Positions 20,114 through 29,533 of a stretch of 64,000 bases of DNA are shown here, in pieces. A model generated the notes under the pieces. The model made no database searches and was not told the DNA's origin. It saw only the letters and a program-made list of their open reading frames with translations. A program made the position numbers and the translations under genes. Location of the stretch: positions 992,001-1,056,000 of the forward strand of contig CAWBGI010000002.1 of the NCBI GenBank assembly GCA_963788225.1, given 5' to 3'. The DNA comes from Sulfotelmatobacter sp963788225. GTDB lineage: Bacteria > Acidobacteriota > Terriglobia > Terriglobales > Acidobacteriaceae. Numbering within the stretch: position 1 is the first letter of the stretch; every line of letters begins with the position of its first letter.

Positions 20114-21199
20114 TTATCCTGAGTGCCGAATGTGCATTACATCGCCGTCCTGCACGATGTAATCTTTTCCCTCCAGGCGCAATGTTCCTTTCGCACGCGC
20201 GTTGGCCTCCGACCCCGCTTCCAAGAGTTGATCCCAGCGAATCGTCTCCGCCCGGATGAAATGTTTTTCCAGATCGGAGTGAATCGCCCCCGCCGCCTCC
20301 TGCGCGCGCGAGTGCGCGGGAACCTGCCAGGCGCGGCATTCGTCTTCGCCAGCCGTAAAAAATGAAATCAGGCCTAGCAGTTTATAAGTGGTCCGAATCA
20401 GCCGCACCAAGCCACTCTCTTTCAGCCCATAGCTCGACAGGAATTCTGCCGCGTCCGTGTCGCTCATCTCGGCCAGTTCGGCTTCGACCTTGCCGCAGAT
20501 CGCCGTGGCCGCAGCATTTGGCCGCGCCGCAATTTCCGTAAGCTTGTACTTGCTCACCGCTTCGTCCAGTTCTTTGCCCAGTTCGCTCGACTCGCCGATG
20601 TTCAGCACGTAGAGAATCGGCTTCTCGCTCAGAAACATGAAACCCTTGATGCGCTTCTTGTCCTCCGGAGTCATTTCCATCTCGCGCAGCGGCTTGTCCG
20701 ATTCCACCTGCGCCTTGGCGCGCTTCAGCAACTCGAATTCTTTTTCCAGTTCCGGCGTCTTCATCTTCTTCAAATCTTTTTCCAAACGCTCCAGCCGCTT
20801 CTCGATCTGCCCAAGATCGCTGACCAGCAGATCGAATTCCACGTTCTTGATGTCGCGTAGCGGATCGATCTCGCCCACCAGCGGCACCGCCGGATCGTCA
20901 AACGCGCGCACCACATGCGCCAGCGCATCCACAGTGCGCAAATGAGCGGAGTAGGCGCTGTCCTTCAAAGCCTCCTGCCCGATCGCACCCACATCCACGT
21001 ATTCCACCGATGTATGCGTGAGCTTCTTAGGGTTGTAAAGCGCGGCCAGGCGGTCAAGCCGGTCGTCGGGAACTTTGGCCACGCCAATATGCGCCTCACG
21101 CGGGTTGGCATGCGCCTGATCCGAAAGATGCGCCTTGGTAAGAATCCGAAACAACGATGTTTTGCCCACCTGAGGCAGGCCAATAATGCCGGTTTTCAT
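20114..21199 (-). CDS. ychF: Ribosome-binding ATPase YchF
   Basis: The protein has 361 residues, usual length for YchF/OLA1, an Obg-related P-loop protein that hydrolyses ATP and associates with ribosomes in stress responses. The P-loop is GLPQVGKTS at residues 7-15, where the family has a non-Gly in the Ras position. A coiled-coil stretch (KRLERLEKDLKKMKTPELEKEFELL) sits at about 130-160. The C-terminal TGS domain has HSDLEKHFIRAETI and GKDYIVQDGDVMHI. The first 11-12 codons and the upstream region are tandemly duplicated (21409-21650), so the gene's promoter region exists twice. Confidence 0.96.
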   Translation of the reverse strand: MKTGIIGLPQVGKTSLFRILTKAHLSDQAHANPREAHIGVAKVPDDRLDRLAALYNPKKLTHTSVEYVDVGAIGQEALKDSAYSAHLRTVDALAHVVRAFDDPAVPLVGEIDPLRDIKNVEFDLLVSDLGQIEKRLERLEKDLKKMKTPELEKEFELLKRAKAQVESDKPLREMEMTPEDKKRIKGFMFLSEKPILYVLNIGESSELGKELDEAVSKYKLTEIAARPNAAATAICGKVEAELAEMSDTDAAEFLSSYGLKESGLVRLIRTTYKLLGLISFFTAGEDECRAWQVPAHSRAQEAAGAIHSDLEKHFIRAETIRWDQLLEAGSEANARAKGTLRLEGKDYIVQDGDVMHIRHSG

Positions 21200-21650
21200 A
21201 AGAAGCTCTTAGTTGTTAGCTCTTGGCTTTTAGCGGATGCCCTCGCCGCGGCACGCTCGGAAGTGGATACGCACTGTGCACTTCAGCGACGGTAAGGCAA
21301 CATTTCAGAATAAATCATCGAAGGGATATTTCCCAGATGCGCAGTCTCCCACGCGGAACATCGGAAGGCAAAGATCCAAGCTAAGAGCTAAAGGCTAAGA
21401 GCTAAGAGCCACCTGAGGCAGGCCAATAATGCCGGTTTTCATAAGAAGCTCTTAGCTGTTAGCTCTTGGCTTTTAGCGGATGCCTCGCCGCGGCACGCTC
21501 GGAAGTGGATACGCACTGTGCACTTCAGCGACGGTAAGGCAACATTTCAGAATAAATCATCGAAGGGATATTTCCCAGATGCGCAGTCTCCCACGCGGAA
21601 CATCGGAAGGCAAAGATCCAAGCTAAGAGCTAAAGGCTAAGAGCTAAGAG
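21166..21650. repeat. Tandem duplication of ychF 5' end and upstream region
   Basis: The block 21166-21408 (243 bp) is repeated at 21409-21650 with only about two differences (one substitution and one single-base deletion near 21482). Each copy includes the first codons of ychF and is bounded by mirrored AGCTCTTAGC/GCTAAGAGCT runs. The outer copy begins a 15-residue open frame, MKTGIIGLPQVALSS, from 21442 down to 21395. Confidence 0.9.
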
Positions 21651-21664
21651 CTAAGAGCTGAAAG

Positions 21665-22138
21665 CTAGAAGCTCCGTGCTGTCAAATACACCACCACCAA
21701 CCCCAGCAGCAGCACCGCGCCTTCCACCCGCGTGGACCACACATGCAGCGCATCGAACTGAATACGCTGAGGATTGTCGATCGGCGCCGCGCCCACGTCG
21801 CCGAGAGACGCCCGCAATACATCCATGCGCGGAATGATGCCGAACTGCGAGATCAACGTGAGCGCGAGCATCGCGCAGATCAACACGTGACGCGCCGCGA
21901 ACAAATGGGCGGTGCCGTCGGTAAGGCGGCTGTAGAGCAGGGAACTGATCAGATAGACGACGCCCGAAATGATGGCAATCCAATGCAGTTTGCCCAAAGC
22001 GCGTCCCACCACGTTTCCGGCAAGGTGAGTATTGGGCAGAACGGAGAATGCCGTAGGCGCCAGCACAAACGCAAAAAAGATCAGCCCGCCGATCCAGAGG
22101 ATGAGCGAAAGCAACATGAGGAAACGAAGGAAAGACAT
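21665..22138 (-). CDS. DUF4149-like membrane protein
   Basis: The protein has 157 residues with four membrane segments (about 4-26, 46-68, 82-104 and 134-154). The start LRFLMLLSLILWIGGLIFFAF with LAPTAF and the GRALGKLHW region match my recollection of DUF4149, small proteins of unknown function related to copper-resistance D-type folds. It is on the same strand as ychF but 465 bp away, across the tandem duplication, so it is unlikely to share its transcript. Confidence 0.75.
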   Translation of the reverse strand: MSFLRFLMLLSLILWIGGLIFFAFVLAPTAFSVLPNTHLAGNVVGRALGKLHWIAIISGVVYLISSLLYSRLTDGTAHLFAARHVLICAMLALTLISQFGIIPRMDVLRASLGDVGAAPIDNPQRIQFDALHVWSTRVEGAVLLLGLVVVYLTARSF

Positions 22139-22200
22139 AGCGTGAGCATTATAGCTTGCAAGCGCCTGGCAGCACGGGAAGCATAATGGTCAGAAGATTG

Positions 22201-22239
22201 ACTGGCCACTGGCCACTGGCCACTGACCACTGGACACTG
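22201..22239. repeat. GGCCACT tandem repeat
   Basis: Four or five near-perfect copies of a 7-base unit (GGCCACT or GACCACT) lie between two membrane-protein genes. Confidence 0.5.
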
Positions 22240-22241
22240 TT

Positions 22242-22607
22242 TCACTTCCCCTGCCGCAGATTGTCCAAAACGCCGCGCATGAGCGATCCGCCGTAAGCGC
22301 CGGCAACACCCGGCAATGCGGTGAGGAATGATCCATACATCTGGCCGCGCGTAGGCTTCACGGTCAAGATCACGTAGGCTGCCAGTTCGCTCAGCGGGAT
22401 GAACACGACCACCACCACCACCCACCGCCAAGGAAAGCGCGGTCGCAGCAGCCCCAACAGCATGCACGCCATCAGTACCAGCAGCGCAGTAAGAAGCAGA
22501 TCGTTGACCACCACGTCCGCCCAGCCCGTGCCCATGCCAGCGAGCGCAGCCAGCAGGTAGAAGGGAGCATCGCTGCGGGCTGGCGGAGAAACGGAATCAA
22601 TCGCCAT
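22242..22607 (-). CDS. Hypothetical four-helix membrane protein
   Basis: The protein has 121 residues with hydrophobic segments at about 16-32, 36-54, 62-82 and 92-110. A DNLRQGK tail follows. No motif was recognised. It begins MAIDSVSPPARSD and lies between the DUF4149-like gene and the hydroxybutyryl-CoA dehydrogenase, on the same strand as both, with about 60 bp to the latter. Function unknown. Confidence 0.65.
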   Translation of the reverse strand: MAIDSVSPPARSDAPFYLLAALAGMGTGWADVVVNDLLLTALLVLMACMLLGLLRPRFPWRWVVVVVVFIPLSELAAYVILTVKPTRGQMYGSFLTALPGVAGAYGGSLMRGVLDNLRQGK

Positions 22608-22666
22608 AATTGCTGTGCAGTTTCTCTGACTCGGTTCTAGGTACCAGGTACTAGGTACTCTTCAGA

Positions 22667-23515
22667 TCAATACCTATAAAACCCGCGCCCGCTCTTCCTC
22701 CCCAGCCACCCCGCATCCACCATCTTGATGAGCAGCGGACACGGCCGGTACTTCGGATCGCCCAACCCATCCAGCATCACGCGCATGATGTCGAGGCAAA
22801 CGTCGAGCCCAATGAAGTCCGCCAGCGTCAGCGGCCCCATGGGATGCGCCATGCCCAGCTTGAACACTTCATCGACCGCCTCAGGCGTGGCCACGCCCTC
22901 CATCACGGCATACATGGCTTCGTTCAGCAGAGGCATCAGCACGCGGTTCGAAACGAATCCCGGCGCGTCGTTGACTTCGACCGGCGTCTTATCCAGCTTC
23001 ACCGACAACTCGCGCACGGTCGCAAAAGTTTCCTGCGAAGTCGCCAGCCCGCGTATCACCTCCACCAACTTCATCACCGGGACGGGATTAAAGAAGTGCA
23101 TTCCGATCACTCTGTCCGGCCGCTTGGTTAGCGCGGCGAGCTTGGTGATGGAAATCGACGAAGTATTTGAAGCCAGAATCACCTCAGGCCGAGCCAGCCG
23201 GTCAAGATCGCGAAAAATCTCCGTCTTGATCTCGAACTTCTCAGTTGCCGCTTCCACGATGAAGTCGCAATCGGCAAGCTTACTGCGATCGGTTACTGAT
23301 TCGATCTTTTTCAACGCGGACGCCTTATCTTCCGCCGTGATCCTGTTCTTCGCGACCTCACGATCCAGATTTTTCGTGATGGTGGCCAACCCACGATCCA
23401 GGAAGCGCTGTTCCACATCACACAGAACCACGGAGTAACCGCTGCGGGCAAAGACGTGGGCTATGCCGTTGCCCATGGTTCCTGCTCCGATGACTCCAAC
23501 TTTCTTGATGTCCAT
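22667..23515 (-). CDS. 3-hydroxybutyryl-CoA dehydrogenase
   Basis: The protein has 282 residues, the standard length. It begins with the NAD-binding Rossmann motif VGVIGAGTMGNGIAHVFA. The conserved ASNTSSISITKLA, HFFNPVPVMKLVEVI (catalytic His) and NDAPGFVSNRVLMPLLNEA follow, and GRKSGRGFYRY ends the protein. It oxidises (S)-3-hydroxybutyryl-CoA, or reduces acetoacetyl-CoA, in butyrate or fatty-acid metabolism. It stands alone, without thiolase or crotonase neighbours, so the direction of use cannot be told from context. Confidence 0.95.
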   Translation of the reverse strand: MDIKKVGVIGAGTMGNGIAHVFARSGYSVVLCDVEQRFLDRGLATITKNLDREVAKNRITAEDKASALKKIESVTDRSKLADCDFIVEAATEKFEIKTEIFRDLDRLARPEVILASNTSSISITKLAALTKRPDRVIGMHFFNPVPVMKLVEVIRGLATSQETFATVRELSVKLDKTPVEVNDAPGFVSNRVLMPLLNEAMYAVMEGVATPEAVDEVFKLGMAHPMGPLTLADFIGLDVCLDIMRVMLDGLGDPKYRPCPLLIKMVDAGWLGRKSGRGFYRY

Positions 23516-23595
23516 GAATCCTCTTCTCGCAAACTAGACCACTCGCCGTCCCCAAGCAGCTTACAATAGACTACGTTTTCGCAGCAGTTTGCCTG

Positions 23596-24870
23596 ATGAA
23601 GTTGAAGACATTACCGTCCATCGTTATCTTGCTTGCAGGAGCCGCAGTCCTGGCCGGACAAACTTCTCCACCTGCCGGCAAACGGTTCGACAATCAATTC
23701 CTGACCATGACGATCTTGCCCGGATGGACCGTGGGTCCCTCTGCTGATCAGAAGCTGAAGCTGGTCAAGGGTAAATATCTCTTGACCATCGATCCCATAT
23801 TCACACATGCCAGCGGAGTAGAGGGCGGGAGGTTCAGCGAAATCGCTGTGGGAATGCCTAGCCTTGATGCAGTGACCGGAAATGTGGACCAACCGGCAAG
23901 CGGCGGCGAATGCGCGCTATACCCATCGCAGGCGCTGAAGGTTACAAAAACAATTGCACTGGGCAATCTTTACACCGACGGCTCGAAGATGGGGAATGGC
24001 TGTGTTCTTCCGACCAGCAGTCCGCCGGCTTGGTTCGGTTCGTTCTTTAGCGGAGAGGGGCCCGAGAGCGAGTACACGATTACACTTTCCTATAACACCG
24101 CGGATGTGAATAGCCTGCCCAAGCGAGGCAGCCAGGAACTCGGGCAGGTTTTCGCCGAGGCAGTGTCGATGCTCAAGACCTTGCACTTAAAGCCGCCCAT
24201 CATCGTTTCGAGGGTATCTCCGCAGTCGGCTGGTCCCGGAACTACGGTTACGATTTACGGCGAGGGATTTACTTTGTTCAATTCCAAGGCGATCGTGAGC
24301 CTCAGTGGCGTGACGGACGATCTTAACGCCATTCTCGGTGAGGATGGAAAGTCCCTCACATTCGAGGTTCCCACCTCGATCCTGACCGTTAGCTGTCAGG
24401 AAGGGCGTATCTTGATTGGAGGATTCTGTCTTCCCATTCCGCCGAATCATGTAGACGTCAACGACTGTCCGCGGAAGAGCGACGGATCTTCAAACTTTTG
24501 TGGCATACCGATACCGCCCGCGACCTATCAGCTTCTTATCACGTCAGCCGGGGTCAGCCTGGCTCCCGTACCGTTTATCGTAACCGCGCCGCAACCGACT
24601 CCAGTTGTCATTTCGCTGATGTATCCGATCTCCTTTGTCTCAGCGGGCGATACGATCACCGTGCGCGGCAGCGGCTTTACCGCGAGCGGCAACAGGGTGC
24701 GGATCGGCGCCTCGGTCGTAGACAATCTGTCTTCACCAGACGGCAAAACAATTACATTTCGTGCGCCTGCCGCTGCGGGGAGCAGTTCCGCTCACGGCAT
24801 TCGGATCTTCAAAGCGTCCGTGCTCAACGCCAACGGAGAGAGCAATTCGATATCGTTCCAGTATCGATAA
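23596..24870 (+). CDS. Secreted protein with two IPT/TIG domains
   Basis: The protein has 424 residues and a signal peptide (LPSIVILLAGAAVLAG). The first 190 residues are a domain I do not recognise. Two IPT/TIG immunoglobulin-like folds follow: IVSRVSPQSAGPGTTVTIYGEGFT...ATYQLLITSAGV and VVISLMYPISFVSAGDTITVRGSGFT...NANGESNSISFQ. Four cysteines between them (about 280-305) probably form disulfides. TIG domains mediate binding at the cell surface. No enzyme motif was seen. Confidence 0.75.
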   Translation: MKLKTLPSIVILLAGAAVLAGQTSPPAGKRFDNQFLTMTILPGWTVGPSADQKLKLVKGKYLLTIDPIFTHASGVEGGRFSEIAVGMPSLDAVTGNVDQPASGGECALYPSQALKVTKTIALGNLYTDGSKMGNGCVLPTSSPPAWFGSFFSGEGPESEYTITLSYNTADVNSLPKRGSQELGQVFAEAVSMLKTLHLKPPIIVSRVSPQSAGPGTTVTIYGEGFTLFNSKAIVSLSGVTDDLNAILGEDGKSLTFEVPTSILTVSCQEGRILIGGFCLPIPPNHVDVNDCPRKSDGSSNFCGIPIPPATYQLLITSAGVSLAPVPFIVTAPQPTPVVISLMYPISFVSAGDTITVRGSGFTASGNRVRIGASVVDNLSSPDGKTITFRAPAAAGSSSAHGIRIFKASVLNANGESNSISFQYR

Positions 24871-25048
24871 ACTGCAGGGCGGCTTGAAATCCGCCCGAAC
24901 TTCTCTCATACGTGGGCGGAATCATCCGCGAATCGCGCGCCGCCGCGCTCATCATCAACGGCGCGTCAACCACATTCGCCTCCCGCCCCACCATTGCGGC
25001 GTATCATGAAAGGTCTTCCTGATTCCCAATTTTCCCAAGGTGTCCTAA

Positions 25049-26422
25049 ATGTCCATCCAAACCATCATCGAACCCTTCCGCATCAAAAGCGTCGAACCCA
25101 TCCGCTGGACCACCCGCCAACAGCGCGAGCAGCTTCTCGAGGCTGCACACTACAACCTGTTTCTCCTGCCAGCCGACGACGTTCTGATCGATCTGCTCAC
25201 CGACTCTGGTACCGGCGCAATGTCCACGCATCAGTGGGCGGCGATCATGGAGGGCGACGAGAGCTACGCCGGCAGCAGAAGCTTCGAGCGCTTCAAAAAT
25301 TCCGTCCAGGAAATTTTCGGCTACAGAAACGTCATCCCAGCGCACCAGGGCCGCGCTGCCGAGCGCATCCTGTTTTCCGTGGCCTGCAAGAAGGGGGACA
25401 TTGTTCCCAACAATACTCACTTCGATACCACACGTGCGAACGTAGAGTTCGTCGGCGCCGAGGCTATCGATCTGGTTATTCCCGAAGGCCACCAGCCGGG
25501 CCTGTCTCATCCCTTCAAAGGCAACATGGACGTATCCGCCCTCGAAGCCTTGATTGAGCGCGTAGGCCGCAAGCGCGTCCCGCTGGTCATGCTCACCGTC
25601 ACCAACAACTCCGGTGGCGGCCAGCCCGTTTCCATGGAAAACGTCCGCCGGGTAAGCTCCGTCTGCAAGCGCCACGGCATCCCGTTGTACTTCGATGCCT
25701 GCCGCTTCGCCGAAAATGCATGGTTCATTAAGCTGCGCGAAAAAGGTTACGAAAACAAAACTCCTAAAGAGATCGCGCAGGAGATGTTCCGCTTCGGCGA
25801 CGGCTGCACCATGTCGGCCAAGAAAGACGGCATGGCCAACATCGGCGGCTTTCTATGCACCAACGATGACCTGCTGGCGCAACAGGAAAAAGATCTGCTC
25901 ATCCTTACGGAAGGTTATCCGACGTATGGGGGACTCGCGGGCCGCGATCTCGAAGCCATTGCCGTGGGCGTGCAAGAGGCGCTCGAAGAGGATTACCTGC
26001 GCTACCGCATCGCCTCAACCGCCTATCTGGGCAATCACATCGCGTCGCAGGGAGTGCCCATCGTGCAGCCGCCCGGCGGCCATGCCATCTATCTCGACGC
26101 CCGCGCCTTCCTGCCGCACATTCCGCCCGACCAATTTCCCGGCGTGGCTTTGGCCGCCGAGCTTTACCTCGAAGGCGGAATCCGCTCGGTCGAGATCGGC
26201 ACGCTAATGTTTGCCGCCGCCGCACAAATGGATCTGGTGCGCCTCGCCATTCCCCGCCGCGTCTATACCCAAAGCCACATCGACTACGTAGTCGAAATCA
26301 TCCTCGAAGTCTGGAAGCATCGCGAGGACATTCCCGGAATGCGCCTGACCTACGAAGCCCCGTTCCTGCGCCACTTCACCGCGCACCTGGAGCCAGTGGA
26401 AGTCGCGGCGCTACGCCCGTGA
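25049..26422 (+). CDS. tnaA: Tryptophanase
   Basis: This PLP-dependent beta-eliminating lyase has 457 residues and splits L-tryptophan into indole, pyruvate and ammonia. PLP would be held by K259 in MSAKKDG. The choice between tryptophanase and tyrosine phenol-lyase rests on details recalled from both families: GIRSVEIGT lacks the arginine that tyrosine phenol-lyase has at the position after VE. SAKKD, ACRFAENAWFIK and YTQSHIDY are tryptophanase-like. No TnaC leader or TnaB permease is present. It is convergent with the TPR kinase, with 17 bp between stops. Confidence 0.88.
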   Translation: MSIQTIIEPFRIKSVEPIRWTTRQQREQLLEAAHYNLFLLPADDVLIDLLTDSGTGAMSTHQWAAIMEGDESYAGSRSFERFKNSVQEIFGYRNVIPAHQGRAAERILFSVACKKGDIVPNNTHFDTTRANVEFVGAEAIDLVIPEGHQPGLSHPFKGNMDVSALEALIERVGRKRVPLVMLTVTNNSGGGQPVSMENVRRVSSVCKRHGIPLYFDACRFAENAWFIKLREKGYENKTPKEIAQEMFRFGDGCTMSAKKDGMANIGGFLCTNDDLLAQQEKDLLILTEGYPTYGGLAGRDLEAIAVGVQEALEEDYLRYRIASTAYLGNHIASQGVPIVQPPGGHAIYLDARAFLPHIPPDQFPGVALAAELYLEGGIRSVEIGTLMFAAAAQMDLVRLAIPRRVYTQSHIDYVVEIILEVWKHREDIPGMRLTYEAPFLRHFTAHLEPVEVAALRP

Positions 26423-26439
26423 TTATGCGCTTAGCCCGG

Positions 26440-29244
26440 CTATCGCAGCCGCGCGTATTCCGCTTTGGCTTGCTTCAGGATGGGGATGTCGGGGTCGGCG
26501 TCTTTCCAGAGGGTGAGGAAATCCTGATAGGCGGCGCGGGCTTTCACCGTGTCGCCCTGCAGCGTGTAAGCCCGGGCAAGTTGGAGATGAGCCAGTCCGC
26601 CGACTGGATCGTTTAGGACAATTCCGCGATGGTCGAGAATTTTTTGGAATTCAACGGCGGCTTCCCGTCCCTGATGCGCGGCCAGATACGCTTCGCCACG
26701 CAGATACGCGGGATAGAGAGATGCTGCCCCTAGCTCATAGGGTATGGCGGCCTGAAGAACCCCAATGGCGTTCGCTGAATCGCCACGGTTGAGCGCAATC
26801 TGCGCGTGCAGTGTTGGGAGGTAAGCGACTCGGACAAGAGTATCTTCTGGAAAGCGCGTACCCAAATCATCGGCCAGTACCTGCGCCCGAACTGTATCCC
26901 CTGCCATCGCTAGCGTCAATGCAGCCAGATACTTGACATCCCGTCCAGTCGAAAGCCTGAGTGCGGACTCTGCCTGCTGCCGCGCCTCCGCCGCGTTGCC
27001 GAACAAGGCTTCCCTCAGGCCAGATTGGGCAGAGTACGCTGCGGCCGTTTCCTTTTCCTCTGCTCGTGTAGCGGAATCCATCGCCCGGTGGAAAAATTCT
27101 CGGGCCGCCCTGAGCCGCCCGGAATAGGCCACTGTATTAGCTTCGGAAAACAGCAGTTGATCTTCCACCCCCGGCTTGCCCGTAGCCCACGCCACCTGCT
27201 GCGCCATCCCAGCCGGGTCGTTTTGCACGAAGGCAAGTAGATACACTAAGCCGTGCAGGTCAGGAGAATCGATCTTCTGCGCCTGCGCCTCCTTGGCTGT
27301 GGCCTGGGCATCCTCCAGCCGATTTAGAGAGAGATAGGTCAGGACAAGGTTGGTATAGATTACACCGTTCACATCCAGGCGGAGGACCTCGCGGTATTCC
27401 GCAAGGGCTTTGTCATGTTGTCCGAGAAGTGTGTAGGCCCATCCCAGGTCATTTCGCGGTGCCCAGTATCTTGGATAGATTTGTACAACAACTCCGTAGG
27501 CCCGTTCCGCCTTCTCCAAATCACGGGTGGCAAATCCATGGTAGGTAGCCTCGATGTACAGTTTCTCTCTCTCGCTCGCGCGCTCGCGCAGTTGGTATGC
27601 CTTCCGAAAATTATCCGAAGCTAGCGTGGATTCGCCCAAATTGTTATAACTCATCCCGAGAAAGTTGTAAGCTATCGCGAACTTCGGATCGAGTCTGATG
27701 GCCTGTTGGAACATAGGTATTGCAGAGGCGGGATCGTCGTCTCCGGCTAGTTTTTTCCAGCCTAAGCTGTAGGCTTGAAGGGCTTCTAGAGAGGGTGTAG
27801 TCGCTTGTTCCAGCGGCGTATCGAACTTCTGCACCGTGCTCAGCGATTCGCCCAGTTTGTTGCGAATTTCCAAAGCTGTTTTTCCCAGAGCATCGAGCAC
27901 ACGGTTTTTGTCGTTCGCCTGAGCTTCCTCGCTCGCCAGCGATTCTCCACTGAAGCAGTTGACTGCCTTGAGGGTCAGAAGGTATTGCGTGCCAATCTGC
28001 GCAATCGAGCCGTCAATGACGGCCTTGCTCCCTCTACGTTGGCAAACTTCACGCGAAATCTCAGGGGTGAGCTTCGTCTCGGCTGGCTGCCCCATCAGTC
28101 GCAACGTTTCCCTGACGCGTTGCTCAGGGACAAGGCTAAGGAAGGGAGATTGTTCGAGCTGTACGGTCAACCCTTGCCGAAGCGAGCCGTCAAACACCGC
28201 GTCTCCCGTCATGTTCGTGAAATCGGAAAGAACAATAGTGTCCTTGTCGGTCAGGGCATGGGCGCGCTGCGAGTTGAAGTACAACGTTCCCCCAATGGCA
28301 GCCGCCACCACGATCAGGGCAGCGGGAACCAGAACCTTCCAGAGTTTCCTGCGCACTACGGGGATTTCGGCCACTTTCGCCGCGCTCGGTGTGAGCAGCC
28401 GCCGCAGATCAATTGCCAGCTCTTTGGCCGACTGGTAACGGTTCTCGGGTTCCTTCTCCAGGCACTTCCCGATGATTCTCTCCAGTTCTTGAGACAGCTT
28501 GGAGTGGAGGGCGGCGGGTGATCGCGGTGACCTGTGCAGAATGGCAGCAATCAACTGTGAGCGTTCTACTTCAGCAAACGCGTAACGTCCCGTGGCCATC
28601 TCGTACAGGACCAATCCAGCGGCATGAATATCAGTGCGAGCGTCTATTTCTTCGCCCAGCAACTGCTCCGGCGCCATGTAGGGCAGAGTTCCCGCTATGC
28701 CTTGCGTCTCGGTGAGACTCTCCGTCGCGGCACTCGCCGTGACCGGATGCCACAGCTTGGCCAGCCCGAAATCCAGAATCTTCAGGCGCCCTTCGCTCGT
28801 GACCCGCAAGTTGCCGGGCTTCAGGTCACGATGAACAACCCCATGGTCATGGGCTGCGGCCAAGCCTTCCGCGAGTTGCACGCCCAGACGGAGGACTTCC
28901 TTTTCCGGCAGCGGTCCAGCAGCCCTGTCGCCGAGTGTGATTCCGGGGATGTACTCCATCACCAGGAAGTCCACACCCTGGTTCGTGTCGAAGTCATAGA
29001 TGGTGGCGATGTTGGGGTGGTTAAGCTGCGAGAGAATCAGAGCTTCTTTGTGGAAATGCTTGCGGGCGGACTCGTCGGTGAGCGTACCGGGCGAAAGGAC
29101 TTTGACGGCAACGTCGCGGGCCAGGTGCTCGTCGCGGGCGCGGTAGACCTCTCCCATGCCGCCAGCGCCGATCTTCTCGCCGATGCGATAGTGGCCCAGT
29201 TCACTGCCAATGAGCAAATCCTGGCCTAACGCACGGCTGGCCAT
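26440..29244 (-). CDS. Ser/Thr protein kinase with TPR repeats
   Basis: The protein has 934 residues. The N-terminal 280 form a complete kinase: GAGGMGEVYRA glycine loop, K48, HRDLKPGN (D140), DFG (D158) and GTLPYMAPEQL. One membrane helix (about residues 308-325) separates it from an extracytoplasmic half. That half has a LuxR/adenylate-cyclase-associated-like ADP fold (FTNMTGDAVFDGSLRQGL) and then many tetratricopeptide repeats (NFLGMSYNNLGESTLASDNF, GWAYTLLGQHDKALAEYREV). This architecture is common in acidobacteria. The TPR part likely binds protein partners or ligands and controls the kinase (inference). No substrate is evident. Confidence 0.93.
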   Translation of the reverse strand: MASRALGQDLLIGSELGHYRIGEKIGAGGMGEVYRARDEHLARDVAVKVLSPGTLTDESARKHFHKEALILSQLNHPNIATIYDFDTNQGVDFLVMEYIPGITLGDRAAGPLPEKEVLRLGVQLAEGLAAAHDHGVVHRDLKPGNLRVTSEGRLKILDFGLAKLWHPVTASAATESLTETQGIAGTLPYMAPEQLLGEEIDARTDIHAAGLVLYEMATGRYAFAEVERSQLIAAILHRSPRSPAALHSKLSQELERIIGKCLEKEPENRYQSAKELAIDLRRLLTPSAAKVAEIPVVRRKLWKVLVPAALIVVAAAIGGTLYFNSQRAHALTDKDTIVLSDFTNMTGDAVFDGSLRQGLTVQLEQSPFLSLVPEQRVRETLRLMGQPAETKLTPEISREVCQRRGSKAVIDGSIAQIGTQYLLTLKAVNCFSGESLASEEAQANDKNRVLDALGKTALEIRNKLGESLSTVQKFDTPLEQATTPSLEALQAYSLGWKKLAGDDDPASAIPMFQQAIRLDPKFAIAYNFLGMSYNNLGESTLASDNFRKAYQLRERASEREKLYIEATYHGFATRDLEKAERAYGVVVQIYPRYWAPRNDLGWAYTLLGQHDKALAEYREVLRLDVNGVIYTNLVLTYLSLNRLEDAQATAKEAQAQKIDSPDLHGLVYLLAFVQNDPAGMAQQVAWATGKPGVEDQLLFSEANTVAYSGRLRAAREFFHRAMDSATRAEEKETAAAYSAQSGLREALFGNAAEARQQAESALRLSTGRDVKYLAALTLAMAGDTVRAQVLADDLGTRFPEDTLVRVAYLPTLHAQIALNRGDSANAIGVLQAAIPYELGAASLYPAYLRGEAYLAAHQGREAAVEFQKILDHRGIVLNDPVGGLAHLQLARAYTLQGDTVKARAAYQDFLTLWKDADPDIPILKQAKAEYARLR

Positions 29245-29533
29245 AGACAGTCTTCCTCCCCTCAGCGCTGTTGCGTCTCAACTGGCAGGGACCGCTCTTC
29301 GGAGCAACGAGCAGAGCAGACAATACTAATGCCACACCCTTCGGACGCGTGATGTCAGTGACTTGAATCACATCTCACTACGCTGTGCGGCGATCGCAAG
29401 GCCACAACAACTGCCGGAAGGAATCGTCATCCGCCACCGCGCGGGGATCACGCGGTCAGATCTCCGCTCGACCGAGGTGTAAAATACTCAAGTATCCCTA
29501 ATATGTAACCTCGCATTCCGAAAGGGTTCCCCC

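Noticed and set aside
25049..26422. Tyrosine phenol-lyase
   Set aside because: The VEIGT context and SAKKD motif fit tryptophanase; the arginine expected in tyrosine phenol-lyase after VE is absent.
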